Source: Ensifer adhaerens
Lineage (GTDB): Bacteria > Pseudomonadota > Alphaproteobacteria > Rhizobiales > Rhizobiaceae
Assembly: GCF_028993555.1 (NCBI RefSeq)
Contig: NZ_CP118610.1
Span: forward strand, 1,550,001-1,614,000
Length of the DNA: 64,000 nucleotides
Direction of reading: 5' to 3'
This document shows positions 1-8,398 of the stretch, piece by piece. The notes below the pieces were generated by a model. It had not been told where the DNA came from and did no database searches. It was given only the letters and a program-made list of their open reading frames with translations. Within the stretch, counting starts at the first letter, position 1. Every line of letters starts with the position of its first letter. Position numbers and translations under genes: made by a program.

Positions 1-961
1 ACAGCGTCGATTTCGGCAGGTGAAAATTGGTCATCAGCACGTCAACGGCGCGGAAGCGGTAGCCGGGCGTGATGAAGATGCCGGTCGGTCCGGACCACGG
101 CTTGACGACGCCGTCTTCCGACGTCGCGCTCTCGATCAGACGCAGCGATGTGGTGCCAACGCAGACGATGCGGCCGCCCCTCGCCTTGACGGCATTGAGC
201 CTTTCGGCGGTGCGGGCGTCGACGTGGCCGATCTCCTGGTGCATCACGTGGTCGTCGGTGTCGTCCGCCTTGACAGGCAGGAATGTCCCCGCCCCGACAT
301 GCAAGGTCACGAAATGCTTCTCAACGCCAACCTCGTCCAGCTTGGCGAACAGGCGGTCTGTAAAGTGCAAGCCGGCGGTGGGTGCCGCAACGGCGCCTTC
401 CTCCCGGGCATACATCGTCTGGTAGTCGGCGCGGTCCTGCACATCCTCCGCCCGTTTGGACGCGATATACGGCGGCAGGGGAATGTGGCCGACGGCCATG
501 ATCGCTTCGTCGAGCGACGGGCCCGAGAGGTCGAAGCGCAGCGTCACTTCGCCGGCGTCGCCCTTTCCCAGAACCGTTGCGTCGAGCGTTCCGAGCAAAC
601 AGCTTGAACCACCGTGGCCGAAGGCGATGCGGTCGCCGACCTTGAGGCGCCGCGCCGGGCGGGCAAAGGCCTTCCAGCAATCGGGGGCCGTGCGCATGTG
701 CAGCGTCACCGAAACGGGCGTGGTGATGTCTTCGCCGCGATGGCGAATGCCTTCGAGCTGCGCCGGGATCACCTTGGTGTCGTTGAACACCAGCGCGTCG
801 CCTTCCTTCAGGAACGACGGCAGGTCGAGCACGCCCTGGTCGCCAAGGACCTGTGGGCCATCAGGGCGAACGACAAGCATACGGGCGCTGTCGCGCGGGC
901 TGGCTGGCCTGAGCGCAATCGAAGTTTCCGGCAGATCGAAGTCGAACAGGTCTACGCGCAT
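1..961 (-). CDS. queA: S-adenosylmethionine:tRNA ribosyltransferase-isomerase (partial, C-terminus beyond left edge)
   Basis: QueA transfers and isomerises the ribosyl part of S-adenosylmethionine onto 7-aminomethyl-7-deazaguanine in tRNA to give epoxyqueuosine, a late step of queuosine biosynthesis in the cytoplasm. The minus-strand frame opens [19 protein letters not shown], the typical QueA start, and continues through [17 protein letters not shown] and [12 protein letters not shown] to [19 protein letters not shown] at the window edge. About 320 residues are present out of a usual 350-360, so only the tail is missing. It lies downstream of the cyclophilin genes on the same strand but is separated from them by a strong terminator, so it probably has its own promoter in the short gap. 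Identification is firm. Confidence 0.96.
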   Translation of the reverse strand, partial: MRVDLFDFDLPETSIALRPASPRDSARMLVVRPDGPQVLGDQGVLDLPSFLKEGDALVFNDTKVIPAQLEGIRHRGEDITTPVSVTLHMRTAPDCWKAFARPARRLKVGDRIAFGHGGSSCLLGTLDATVLGKGDAGEVTLRFDLSGPSLDEAIMAVGHIPLPPYIASKRAEDVQDRADYQTMYAREEGAVAAPTAGLHFTDRLFAKLDEVGVEKHFVTLHVGAGTFLPVKADDTDDHVMHQEIGHVDARTAERLNAVKARGGRIVCVGTTSLRLIESATSEDGVVKPWSGPTGIFITPGYRFRAVDVLMTNFHLPKSTL

Positions 962-983
962 CGTTACCTTCAGACAAAAGCAA

Positions 984-1016
984 ACCCGCCCCGGCGCGTT
1001 GGCGACCGGGGCGGGT
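984..1016 (-). terminator. Rho-independent terminator after the cytoplasmic cyclophilin
   Basis: ACCCGCCCCGG at 984-994 pairs perfectly with CCGGGGCGGGT at 1006-1016, with an 11-nt loop. Read on the minus strand, the stem is followed by a T-rich run (TTTGCTTTTG). It lies between the cyclophilin stop and the queA start and should end the upstream transcript. Confidence 0.85.
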
Positions 1017-1033
1017 CCGTGCATTAGCGCAAA

Positions 1034-1543
1034 TCAGGCGTCTGCGGCAACCCGCATCGTGACGATCGAATCAGGATCGCGCACCGGCTCGCCGCGCTTG
1101 ATCTTGTCGATGTTGTCCATGCCCTCGATGACCTGGCCCCAGACCGAGTACTGCTTGTTGAGCCACGGTGCATCGGTGAAGCAGATGAAGAACTGCGAGT
1201 TCGCAGAGTTTGGCATCTGGCTGCGAGCCATCGAGCAGGTGCCGCGAATGTGGCTGACATTCGAGAATTCGGCCTTCAGATCCGGCTTGGAGGAGCCGCC
1301 CATGCCGGCGCGCGCCGGGTTGAAGTGCTCGCCGCCGGTCTTGCCGTACTGGACGTCGCCGGTCTGCGCCATGAAGTCCTCGATCACGCGGTGGAACACC
1401 ACGCCGTCATAGGCGCCTTCACGAGCCAGCTCCTTGATGCGGGCGACATGCCCCGGAGCGACGTCAGGCAGAAGCTCGATGACGACCTTGCCCTTGGTGG
1501 TCTCCAGGATGATCGTGTTTTCCGGATCCTTGATCTCGGCCAT
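1034..1543 (-). CDS. ppiB: Cyclophilin-type peptidyl-prolyl cis-trans isomerase, cytoplasmic
   Basis: This 169-residue single-domain cyclophilin catalyses cis-trans isomerisation of Xaa-Pro bonds. Family motifs are clear: VVFHRVIEDFMAQTGD carries the active-site Arg/Phe/Gln region, followed by GGSSKPDLKAEFSN, MARSQMPNSANSQFFICF and LNKQYSVWGQVIEGMDNIDKI. No signal peptide is visible (it starts MAEIKDPENTI), so it is cytoplasmic. The start has a good Shine-Dalgarno (GGAGAAAA) just upstream. It is 23 bp downstream of a paralogue that has a signal peptide, and the two probably form a cytoplasmic/periplasmic pair in one transcript ending at the hairpin at 984-1016. The symbol is given by family; rhizobial genomes often just use 'ppi'. 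Confidence 0.93.
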   Translation of the reverse strand: MAEIKDPENTIILETTKGKVVIELLPDVAPGHVARIKELAREGAYDGVVFHRVIEDFMAQTGDVQYGKTGGEHFNPARAGMGGSSKPDLKAEFSNVSHIRGTCSMARSQMPNSANSQFFICFTDAPWLNKQYSVWGQVIEGMDNIDKIKRGEPVRDPDSIVTMRVAADA

Positions 1544-1566
1544 GGGTTTTCTCCTTCTGTTTGACT

Positions 1567-2139
1567 TTACTTGCCGACCTTGACGGTGATCATGCGGTCG
1601 GGATCGGTGACGGAACCATTGTTGGCGTCGTCGCCGAGCTTGATCTTGTCGACGTTCTCCATACCCGAAACAACCTTGCCGACGACGGTGTACTGGCCGT
1701 TCAGGAAGTCGCCCGGTGCGAACATGATGAAGAACTGCGAATTGGCGCTGTTCGGGTCCTGCGAGCGGGCCATCCCGACCGTGCCGCGTTCGAACGGAAC
1801 GTCGGAAAACTCGGCCGGCAGGTCAGGCCGCGAAGAACCGCCGGTGCCGGCAGCCTGCGGCTGGTAGCCGTTTTCCATATCGCCATACTGCACGTCGCCG
1901 GTCTGGGCCATGAAGCCCTTGATCACGCGGTGGAAGGCAACGTTGTCATACTCGCCGGCGGCGGCAAGCGCCTTGATCTGCTCGACGTGCTTCGGAGCAA
2001 TGTCCGGACGCAGTTCAACGACCACGGGCCCATCCTTGAGGGTGATCGTGATGAAGTTGTCGGCCGATTGTGCGATCGCCGTTCCCGTCCAGGAGGCAAG
2101 CGCAAGGGCGCCGGCGAAAGCGAGGTGGAGGATTTTCAT
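1567..2139 (-). CDS. Exported cyclophilin-type peptidyl-prolyl cis-trans isomerase
   Basis: A second cyclophilin, 190 residues from the chosen start. It begins MKILHLAFAGALALASWTG with a predicted Sec cleavage after TAIAQS, so it should act as a periplasmic proline isomerase in envelope protein folding. The catalytic block VAFHRVIKGFMAQTGD, GGSSRPDLPAEFSD, MARSQDPNSANSQFFIMF and LNGQYTVVGKVVSGMENVDKI match the cytoplasmic neighbour closely, suggesting an old tandem duplication. The ATG at 2139 is chosen over an upstream in-frame start because it opens the signal peptide and is preceded by GGGAGAAA; the longer reading would add 33 residues of non-family sequence. Confidence 0.93.
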   Translation of the reverse strand: MKILHLAFAGALALASWTGTAIAQSADNFITITLKDGPVVVELRPDIAPKHVEQIKALAAAGEYDNVAFHRVIKGFMAQTGDVQYGDMENGYQPQAAGTGGSSRPDLPAEFSDVPFERGTVGMARSQDPNSANSQFFIMFAPGDFLNGQYTVVGKVVSGMENVDKIKLGDDANNGSVTDPDRMITVKVGK

Positions 2140-2173
2140 GGTTTCTCCCTGCGTGGTGAATGAGGGCCGCGGG

Positions 2174-2668
2174 TCAAGCGCGGCGTTTGGCCTGCAGTGC
2201 TCGGTAAACGGCCGCGGGCACGAAGGCGCTGACGTCACCGCCCATGGCGGCGATCTGGCGGACCAATGTGGCCGTAATGGGCCGCGATGCGGTGCCTGCG
2301 GGCAAGAATAGCGTCTGGATATCGGGGGCCATCTGCCGGTTCATCCCGGCCATCTGCATTTCGTAGTCGAGGTCCGTGCCGTCGCGAAGCCCGCGCACCA
2401 GCAGTTTCGCACCGTGCTCGCGCGCCGCGTCGACGACCAGATTGTCGAAGGAGACGACATCGATGTCGCCTGCCCTGTCCGGCAGAAATTCCTTGAGCGA
2501 CTGACGGATGAGCTCGGCGCGTTCGTCGAAAGAAAAGAGCGGCGCCTTCCCCGGGTGGATGCCGATTGCGACGATGACCTTCGCCGCCACATTCAGCGCC
2601 TGCACGAGCACGTCGAGGTGGCCGTTCGTCATCGGATCGAAGGAGCCGGGATAAAATGCCGTGGTCAT
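2174..2668 (-). CDS. coaD: Phosphopantetheine adenylyltransferase
   Basis: CoaD makes dephospho-CoA from 4'-phosphopantetheine and ATP, the penultimate step of coenzyme A synthesis. The 164-residue protein has the nucleotidyltransferase signature [16 protein letters not shown] (TNGH motif near residue 15), [30 protein letters not shown], and the C-terminal ATP-binding region [23 protein letters not shown]. The length is normal for the family (about 160). The ATG at 2668 is chosen because it begins right before the conserved FYPGSFDP; an upstream TTG would add 18 unrelated residues. It is 34 bp upstream of the exported cyclophilin on the same strand and likely co-transcribed with it. Confidence 0.96.
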   Translation of the reverse strand: MTTAFYPGSFDPMTNGHLDVLVQALNVAAKVIVAIGIHPGKAPLFSFDERAELIRQSLKEFLPDRAGDIDVVSFDNLVVDAAREHGAKLLVRGLRDGTDLDYEMQMAGMNRQMAPDIQTLFLPAGTASRPITATLVRQIAAMGGDVSAFVPAAVYRALQAKRRA

Positions 2669-2894
2669 TGCACCTGTTTCCGTTTGGTGAAGCCTTTTGT
2701 CACGGACGGCGACGGATCGCAAGAGTTGTGCCGATCGCTGGAGCTGTTCCCTGGGAAACAGCGGGATAGAAAGAATGAATGCTAGATAAACGTCATGTTC
2801 AACGGTGCTTCACACGCAGAACGCTAGTGTCGCGCAGTAAACAACGGAACTTTTTTGAACGTACTGCCGTTTAGGATGCGAAAGGATTACGGCT

Positions 2895-3017
2895 ATGGGA
2901 CTTGCTCTGTTTTCGATGGCGATGTTTTTCGCGATGCTTTTTGCGACGATACATGGACTGCGTAACGAGTCCCGTGACCGGCGCGAGCCATTCGTGACCC
3001 AGAAGATCTTCCGTTGA
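2895..3017 (+). CDS. Very small single-pass membrane protein (40 aa), first of a coupled pair
   Basis: I do not recognise a family. The reading frame encodes 40 residues: a hydrophobic, Met/Phe-rich N-terminal segment (MGLALFSMAMFFAMLFATIH, residues 1-20, one membrane helix) and a basic, charged tail (LRNESRDRREPFVTQKIFR). AAAGGA sits about 9 bases before the ATG, a good ribosome-binding site. Its stop codon TGA shares its last base with the ATG of the next small frame, giving translational coupling. Both frames are followed by a terminator at 3233. The architecture of two overlapping micropeptide frames with RBS and terminator supports a real transcription unit between coaD and the MATE exporter. 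Confidence 0.6.
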   Translation: MGLALFSMAMFFAMLFATIHGLRNESRDRREPFVTQKIFR

Positions 3018-3157
3018 TGGAGGGCGTCATGGCCACCCTGTTCATGATCGCGGCAGCGGTCATCAGTTTCGTTTTCTTGATCGATTTTGCCCGGACGATA
3101 CGCGACCTCCAGCGCGATCGCCAGGGTGCGGAGCGGCTCGACGGTTTCAACGTCTAG
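3017..3157 (+). CDS. Very small single-pass membrane protein (46 aa), second of a coupled pair
   Basis: A 46-residue frame starting ATGGAGGGC on the last base of the upstream stop codon. It encodes a short lead (MEGVMA), a hydrophobic helix TLFMIAAAVISFVFLIDF (about residues 7-24) and a charged tail RTIRDLQRDRQGAERLDGFNV. Both partners have the same plan, a membrane helix followed by an Arg/Asp-rich soluble tail, consistent with a small membrane heterodimer or a regulator of a larger membrane protein. An in-frame ATG four codons in (after GGAGGG) may be the true start. No homologue is recognised, and function is unknown. Confidence 0.55.
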   Translation: MEGVMATLFMIAAAVISFVFLIDFARTIRDLQRDRQGAERLDGFNV

Positions 3158-3232
3158 CAGCCCAACGGCTTCGCGAATGAAGCTAGGTAATAAGCGGCCG
3201 TCGTTCCCTTCCCCTGAGGCGACCGCCATTGC

Positions 3233-3271
3233 AAGCCGGACGGCATCCCCTGCCCGTCCGGCTTTTTCTTT
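3233..3271 (+). terminator. Rho-independent terminator after the micropeptide pair
   Basis: AAGCCGGACGG (3233-3243) pairs with CCGTCCGGCTT (3254-3264), an 11-bp stem with a 10-nt loop, followed on the plus strand by TTTCTTT. It lies just before the convergent 3' end of the MATE gene and terminates plus-strand transcription from the two small frames. Confidence 0.85.
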
Positions 3272-3280
3272 GCCCGGCGG

Positions 3281-4696
3281 TTACTGCGCCCGGGATGATC
3301 GGGCAGTCTTTGCTGCAAGCGCGTTGATCATTCGGAAGAAGCGCCAGTTCAACAGCACCGCCGCCGCGGCAAGACCAAGGACGAACCCGAACCAGACGCC
3401 GATCCCGCCGAAATTGAACGGGAACGCAAAGGCCCAGGCGCAGACGAAGCCGATCGGCCAATAGGAAATCAACGCCAGCAGCATCGGCACCTTGGTATCC
3501 TTCAGTCCGCGCAGCATGCCGGCCGCGATCGCCTGCATGCCGTCGACGAGCTGGAACGCGCCGGCAATGACGATGAGCGGTGCGGCAAAGGCAAGAACTG
3601 CGCCCGCGTCCGGCCGCTCGGTGTCGAGATAAAGGGCGGCGAGCTCGCTCGGGAAGAACGCAAAGATCGCACTGCCGACGATGGCAAAGCCGGCGCCAAG
3701 CACGAGGGATGCTATCGCCGCGCGGCGGACGCCCAAGAGATCGCCGCGGCCATAGGCAAGGCCGACGCGCACCGTCGCAGCCTGCGCAAGCCCCAGCGGG
3801 ATCATGAAGGCGATCGAGGCGAACTGCAGGGCGATGCCGTGCGCCGCCAGTTCGACCGTACCGATCGTGCCCATCAGCAGCGACGCAACGGTAAACAGGC
3901 TGACCTCGGCGAGGATCGTCAGCGAGATCGGAATGCCGAGAAAGACGACTTCGCGGAACGCAACCCAATCCGGTCGCCAGAAGCGGACGAACAGTTCGTA
4001 CTGGTTAAGCTCGGGTTTGCTCTTGATGTAGCCGATCGTCAGCGCCGCGCCGAGAACGGCAACGCCGAGAGCAGCCACCGCTGCCCCGAATATGCCGAGC
4101 TGCGGGAAGCCGAAATGACCATAGATCAGGACGTAGCAAAGCACCGCATTGAGCACGAGCGTCGCCAGCGTCACGTAGAGAATGATCCCTGCCCGCTCCA
4201 GCCCGCTGAGGAAAGCCCTTAGCACCATGAAGATCAGGCCGGGAAAGATCGCCCACTGCGCAATGCGGATGTACTCGCCGGCAAGCGCCGCGACCTTCGG
4301 CTGCTGCCCGGCGAAAAGCAGGATCGGCTCGGCCATCCAGAGCACCGGCGCGGTCAGGACGCCATAGAGCAGCACGACCCACATGCCCATGCGTACGGAA
4401 CGGCGCACCGAGACCTTGTCCCCACGGCCGACCGCCTGGGCTGCCATCGGAACCACCGCGTTGGCAAAGCCATTGCCGAAAACATAGACGGTGAAATACA
4501 TCTGGGTCGCCAGGATGATCGCCGCAAGTTCGGTGGCCCCGAGCTTGCCGACCATCAGCACGTCTGTGGTGTTGATGGCGAGCTGCGCCAGCTGGGCGCC
4601 GATGAACGGTACGCCGAGATAGAAGCTGGCGCGATAATGCGTCCGCCAGGAGTTGTCGGTCGTCACATTCGTGGGGCTCGGATTCGCGGTCAGCAT
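3281..4696 (-). CDS. MATE family multidrug/toxin efflux transporter (NorM-like)
   Basis: A 471-residue inner-membrane antiporter of the MATE family, expected to expel cationic drugs or metabolites using a Na+ or H+ gradient. The sequence is almost entirely hydrophobic with about 12 membrane helices; characteristic stretches include LGVPFIGAQLAQLAINTTDVLMVGKLG near the N-terminus, VVPMAAQAVGRGD after helix 2 and LGLAQAATVRVGLAYGRGD at the start of the second half, which repeats the first-half motif as expected for the two-fold MATE architecture. The ATG at 4696 is chosen because AGGA precedes it; a longer reading adds 12 polar residues. Substrate cannot be told from sequence. It stands alone, convergent with the micropeptide unit. 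Confidence 0.88.
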   Translation of the reverse strand: MLTANPSPTNVTTDNSWRTHYRASFYLGVPFIGAQLAQLAINTTDVLMVGKLGATELAAIILATQMYFTVYVFGNGFANAVVPMAAQAVGRGDKVSVRRSVRMGMWVVLLYGVLTAPVLWMAEPILLFAGQQPKVAALAGEYIRIAQWAIFPGLIFMVLRAFLSGLERAGIILYVTLATLVLNAVLCYVLIYGHFGFPQLGIFGAAVAALGVAVLGAALTIGYIKSKPELNQYELFVRFWRPDWVAFREVVFLGIPISLTILAEVSLFTVASLLMGTIGTVELAAHGIALQFASIAFMIPLGLAQAATVRVGLAYGRGDLLGVRRAAIASLVLGAGFAIVGSAIFAFFPSELAALYLDTERPDAGAVLAFAAPLIVIAGAFQLVDGMQAIAAGMLRGLKDTKVPMLLALISYWPIGFVCAWAFAFPFNFGGIGVWFGFVLGLAAAAVLLNWRFFRMINALAAKTARSSRAQ

Positions 4697-4837
4697 GGCA
4701 GATTCCTGGCAGTCGGCAGCTCCAGGCCGCAACTGTCGATCGGAGGGAGGAAAACCGGAGATAGAATACCGCCGGGCAAAGAGCCAGCCGCAAGGGCGAA
4801 GTTGCTTAAACTTTCATCGATAGATCACGAAAATTGA

Positions 4838-6151
4838 TCAATTTCCGTGCATTCGTGGCCGCTCGACCTCTTCGACCTCTTCCGCCGCCGCAACCGCGGT
4901 AGGCTCGACAGCCGCCAGCCCTTGTGGTCCGACCGCCCTGTTTCTGGGTATCTTCAACAGAAAGACGATGAGCGCGCCCACGAGAAAGCAACTTGCCAGT
5001 GCATAGGGTGCACCGGCGAAGGCGATCGGAGCGCTAGGGCTGGTGAAGTAGCCGAACGCCTGGGTGAAGATCAGCGGGCCGATGATCGTGGTGATGCTAC
5101 CGATGCTGGTCAGCGCGCCCTGAAGCTCTCCCTGCGCCGAGGGCGCCACGTGGGCGGCGGCGATGCTGCGCAATGGCGGATCGGCAAGGCTTTCAAGCGC
5201 GGTAGCGATGATCACTGCATAGATCATCCACCCCTGCCAGGCACCGGCATAGCCAATGGCGCCGAGGGTGGTGAAGGTCAGTCCCAGCACGGCCGTTCGC
5301 CACTCGCCAAGCCGTGGCACGACGCGCGGCAGGATGACCGCCATGACGAATGCGCCGCCGATGCCGAAAATGCCGAGCGATAGCCCGATCTGTCCCTCGC
5401 TCCAGCCATAACGGTAATTGGATACGAAGGACCAGACTGCCGGATAGACGGAGTGGGCGAGCCAGAAGAGAAAGAATACGAGCCCGACCCAGCCGATGCC
5501 TGGGTAGTTGCGCATCTGCTTGAGGGCGCCGAGCGGATTGGCGCGTTTCCACTCGAAGCGACGGCGGTTGGCGCGATCCAGCGTCTCCGGCAGCAGAAAC
5601 ACACCGAGGATGAAGTTGACGAAGGAGAGCGTCGCGGCGCCGTAGAACGGCACGCGTGGACCCAATTCGCCGAGCAGACCACCAAGCACCGGCCCGAGCG
5701 CAAAGCCCGTCCCGAAGGCGATGCCGATCAGCCCAAAGTTCTTGGCGCGGTTTCCGTCATGGCTGATGTCGGCGATATAGGCCGATGCCGTGCCGAAGCT
5801 CGCCCCGCTGATGCCGGCAAGAACGCGACCGATGAACAGCATCCAGTAGCTGGTGGCGAGCGCGCAGATCAGATTGTCGAGCGCGAAGGTGAAGACGGAT
5901 GCGAGCAGCACCGGACGGCGGCCGAATCGGTCGCTGAGATTGCCGATCAGCGGCGCGAAGAGAAACTGCATCGCCGCATAGACAAGCAGCAGCCAACCAC
6001 CGTCGATCGCCGCTTCGCTGATGTCGGATCCGGTCAATTCCTCGAGATAGGTCGGCAGCACCGGAACGATGATCGCGATGCCGATAATATCCAGAAACAG
6101 GATCATGAAGACGAGGAACAGGCCGCGTCGCACAAACTTCTCGTCGCGCAT
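4838..6151 (-). CDS. Major facilitator superfamily transporter, TetA-like (DHA1) exporter
   Basis: A 437-residue MFS proton antiporter with 12 predicted helices. Motif A is visible between helices 2 and 3 (LIGNLSDRFGRRPVLL), and motif C, typical of drug/H+ antiporters, appears as GLIGIAFGTGFALGPVLGGLLGE. The overall sequence resembles tetracycline-efflux TetA relatives, although many such rhizobial proteins export other compounds. A strong Shine-Dalgarno (GGGGAGGGATCGC before ATG) fixes the start. The C-terminus is a polar Glu/Ala-rich tail (AVEPTAVAAAEEVEEVERPR) of unknown role. The stop codon overlaps the palindrome AAATTGATCAATTT at 4831-4844. No TetR-type regulator is beside it. Confidence 0.88.
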   Translation of the reverse strand: MRDEKFVRRGLFLVFMILFLDIIGIAIIVPVLPTYLEELTGSDISEAAIDGGWLLLVYAAMQFLFAPLIGNLSDRFGRRPVLLASVFTFALDNLICALATSYWMLFIGRVLAGISGASFGTASAYIADISHDGNRAKNFGLIGIAFGTGFALGPVLGGLLGELGPRVPFYGAATLSFVNFILGVFLLPETLDRANRRRFEWKRANPLGALKQMRNYPGIGWVGLVFFLFWLAHSVYPAVWSFVSNYRYGWSEGQIGLSLGIFGIGGAFVMAVILPRVVPRLGEWRTAVLGLTFTTLGAIGYAGAWQGWMIYAVIIATALESLADPPLRSIAAAHVAPSAQGELQGALTSIGSITTIIGPLIFTQAFGYFTSPSAPIAFAGAPYALASCFLVGALIVFLLKIPRNRAVGPQGLAAVEPTAVAAAEEVEEVERPRMHGN

Positions 6152-6318
6152 GCGATCCCTCCCCTCAAGGTTGCCTGCCCGGAGACGGGACAGAACGTGA
6201 ACAACGCTACCAATTTAGGTGTAACGGATCATTTCGCGCGAAACAATCCGTGAACGTCTCAAATTATCTGATGGGACTATCGCCATGGTTGATGTGACGG
6301 GTGACGTTCAGCCGTCTC

Positions 6319-7227
6319 TCACCGGTTGTCGCGCCGCGGCTCAAGCTTCAGGAAGTCCACGAAGGCGCGCAGCGGCGCCGGCATATGCCTGCGGCTCGCA
6401 TAGTAGAGAAACGGTCCGGAAAAACTCGTCGTCCAGTCTTCAAGAATGGGGAAGAGCCGCCCTGTCGCAATGCCGGGGGCGATGAATTCCTCGAAGGTCC
6501 GGATAATGCCAAGCCCGTCGAGTGCTGCGCCGAGCTCGAGATCGATCGTATTGGCGGTCACGACGGCAGGCGGCGCGATCGTCAGCGCCGCGTCGCCCTC
6601 GCCGAACTCCCAGGGAAGAGAAATGCCACTGGCGAAACGGTGGCGAATACAGTCATGTTCGAGCAGATCGCGAGGATGTTGGGGCACGCCGCGCCTGGCG
6701 AGATAGTCCGGTGCCGCGGCGGTGACATAACGTTGCCGGCTTGGCCCGATCGGTATGGCGATCATGTCGCGCTCGACGCGTTCCTCATAGCGAACGCCGG
6801 CGTCGAAACCAGCTGCCAGAACGTCGACGAACCCATCTTCCGCCGTGACCTCCAATGAGATTGCCGGATGCTCGCGCAGGAAGCGACCGATGATCGGTGG
6901 TAGGATTTCGCGGGCGACGATGGTCGGAACATTCAGTTTCAGCGTTCCCGCCGGACTGTCGCGCATTTCGTTGACCTGATCGAGCGCGCCGGCAATTTCG
7001 CCGAGCGCCGGCGTCAGCCGATCGAGCAGCCGCATGCCCGCCTCCGTCAGCGTCACGCTGCGGGTCGTACGGTTGAGCAGGCGCACGTGCAGCTTGGCTT
7101 CGAGCCGTCGCAGCGCCTCGCTCAACGAGGACGCGGAAACGCCACGCTTCTTGGCAGCGGCGCGGAAGCTGCGCGCGGCGGCAACGGCGGTAAAGGCATC
7201 GAGATCGGCAAGCGGCAGGTCGTTCAT
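6319..7227 (-). CDS. LysR-family transcriptional regulator
   Basis: A 302-residue LysR-type regulator: N-terminal winged helix (LADLDAFTAVAAARSFRAAAKKRGVSASSLSEALRRLEAKLHVRLLNRTTRSVTLTEAG, about residues 6-66) and a C-terminal periplasmic-binding-protein-like effector domain. It is transcribed divergently from the aldo/keto reductase at 7347 with about 119 bp between the starts, the usual arrangement for a LysR protein that controls its neighbour and itself. The effector region resembles the CrgA/AaeR-type group (ILPPIIGRFLREHPAISLEVTAEDGFVDVLAAGFDAGVRYEE). The ligand is unknown, perhaps an electrophile or aromatic compound handled by the reductase. Confidence 0.9.
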   Translation of the reverse strand: MNDLPLADLDAFTAVAAARSFRAAAKKRGVSASSLSEALRRLEAKLHVRLLNRTTRSVTLTEAGMRLLDRLTPALGEIAGALDQVNEMRDSPAGTLKLNVPTIVAREILPPIIGRFLREHPAISLEVTAEDGFVDVLAAGFDAGVRYEERVERDMIAIPIGPSRQRYVTAAAPDYLARRGVPQHPRDLLEHDCIRHRFASGISLPWEFGEGDAALTIAPPAVVTANTIDLELGAALDGLGIIRTFEEFIAPGIATGRLFPILEDWTTSFSGPFLYYASRRHMPAPLRAFVDFLKLEPRRDNR

Positions 7228-7346
7228 TGTGCGGAATTTCGTACAAGTTGTTCGGTTTAGGTCGGATTATCGCACGCCTTCAAACGAAGTAAACAAGAGA
7301 CCGATCAGTGGCCGGAAGATTTCGGCCTTGTCGAAGGAGAACGAGA

Positions 7347-8339
7347 ATGGATTACGTTTCACTCGGAAAGACCGGCCCTACCGTGTCGGCACTCGGCCTC
7401 GGCTGCATGGGCATGTCCGGCATGTACGGCCCCGCCGACCGGGCCGAGAGCATCGCCACCATCCACGCCGCGCTGGAGGCCGGCGTGACGCTGCTCGACA
7501 CCGGCGATTTCTACGGCATGGGCCATAACGAGATGCTGATCGGCGAGGCGCTGAAAGGCGGCAAGCGCGAGAAGGCGCTGTTGAGCGTGAAGTTCGGCGC
7601 CTTGCGCGATGCCGCCGGCAACTGGTCCGGCTATGATTGCCGGCCTAAGGCCATCCGCAACTTCCTCGCCTATTCACTGCAGCGGCTTGGCGTCGATCAT
7701 ATCGACATTTATCGCCCCTCCAGGCTCGATCCCGACGTTCCGATCGAAGATACGATCGGTGCGATTGCCGACATGGTGAAGGCTGGATATGTCCGCCATA
7801 TCGGCCTCTCCGAAGTCGGGCCAGAGACCATCCGCCGCGCCGCCGCGGTCCACCCGATCTCGGATCTGCAGATCGAGTATTCGCTGATTTCGCGCGGCAT
7901 GGAGGCCGAGATCCTGCCGACCTGCCGTGCACTCGGTATCGGCGTTACCGCCTATGGCGTGCTGTCGCGCGGCCTCATCAGCGGCCACTGGCAGAAGGGT
8001 GCGGCCGGCAAGGGCGACTTCCGCGCCATGAGCCCGCGCTTCCAGGAGGGCAATATCGACAAGAACCTCGCTCTCGTCGAAGCGCTGAGGCAGATCGCTG
8101 AAAGCAAGGGTGTGTCAGTGGCGCAGATCGCGATTGCCTGGGTGGCGGCTCAGGGCAAGGACATCGTGCCGCTGATCGGTGCGCGGCGGCGTGACCGGCT
8201 TGCAGAAGCACTCGTGTCGCGCGAAGTCCATCTCGATGCCGACGACCTGGCGGCAATCGAACGGGCAATTCCGAAAGACGCTGCCGCGGGCGCCCGCTAT
8301 CCCGAAGCTCAGCTCGCCCATATGGACAGCGAACGCTGA
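7347..8339 (+). CDS. Aldo/keto reductase
   Basis: A 330-residue NADPH-dependent aldo/keto reductase of the AKR superfamily (TIM barrel), reducing aldehydes or ketones. Features seen: GLGCMGMSGMYG near the N-terminus, catalytic Asp and Tyr in LLDTGDFYGMGHNE, catalytic Lys in LSVKFG, and the NADPH-binding C-terminal part VPLIGARRRDRLAEAL. The region that normally holds the catalytic His (DLYYQHR) reads DIYRPSR, so the His is absent; some AKR subgroups share this. ATG 7347 is preceded by AAGGAG; an upstream frame extension of 13 residues is not family-like. It is divergent from a LysR regulator that probably controls it, and ends at the hairpin at 8355. Confidence 0.92.
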   Translation: MDYVSLGKTGPTVSALGLGCMGMSGMYGPADRAESIATIHAALEAGVTLLDTGDFYGMGHNEMLIGEALKGGKREKALLSVKFGALRDAAGNWSGYDCRPKAIRNFLAYSLQRLGVDHIDIYRPSRLDPDVPIEDTIGAIADMVKAGYVRHIGLSEVGPETIRRAAAVHPISDLQIEYSLISRGMEAEILPTCRALGIGVTAYGVLSRGLISGHWQKGAAGKGDFRAMSPRFQEGNIDKNLALVEALRQIAESKGVSVAQIAIAWVAAQGKDIVPLIGARRRDRLAEALVSREVHLDADDLAAIERAIPKDAAAGARYPEAQLAHMDSER

Positions 8340-8354
8340 CCCCGACAAACGAAA

Positions 8355-8384
8355 GGGCCGGCTCTTGCCGGCCCCGACGTTTTA
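8355..8384. terminator. Terminator between convergent genes
   Basis: GGGCCGGC (8355-8362) pairs with GCCGGCCC (8367-8374) around a TCTT loop. A short T run (ACGTTTTATTG) follows on the plus strand, and AAACG/TTTCG follows on the minus strand. It serves the aldo/keto reductase and may also serve the convergent metallopeptidase gene. Confidence 0.7.
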
Positions 8385-8398
8385 TTGTGTTGGAGCGC

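Noticed and set aside
4831..4844. AAATTGATCAATTT palindrome as an FNR/FixK box
   Set aside because: FNR-type sites need four bases between TTGAT and ATCAA; here they overlap, and the site is at the 3' end of the MFS gene.
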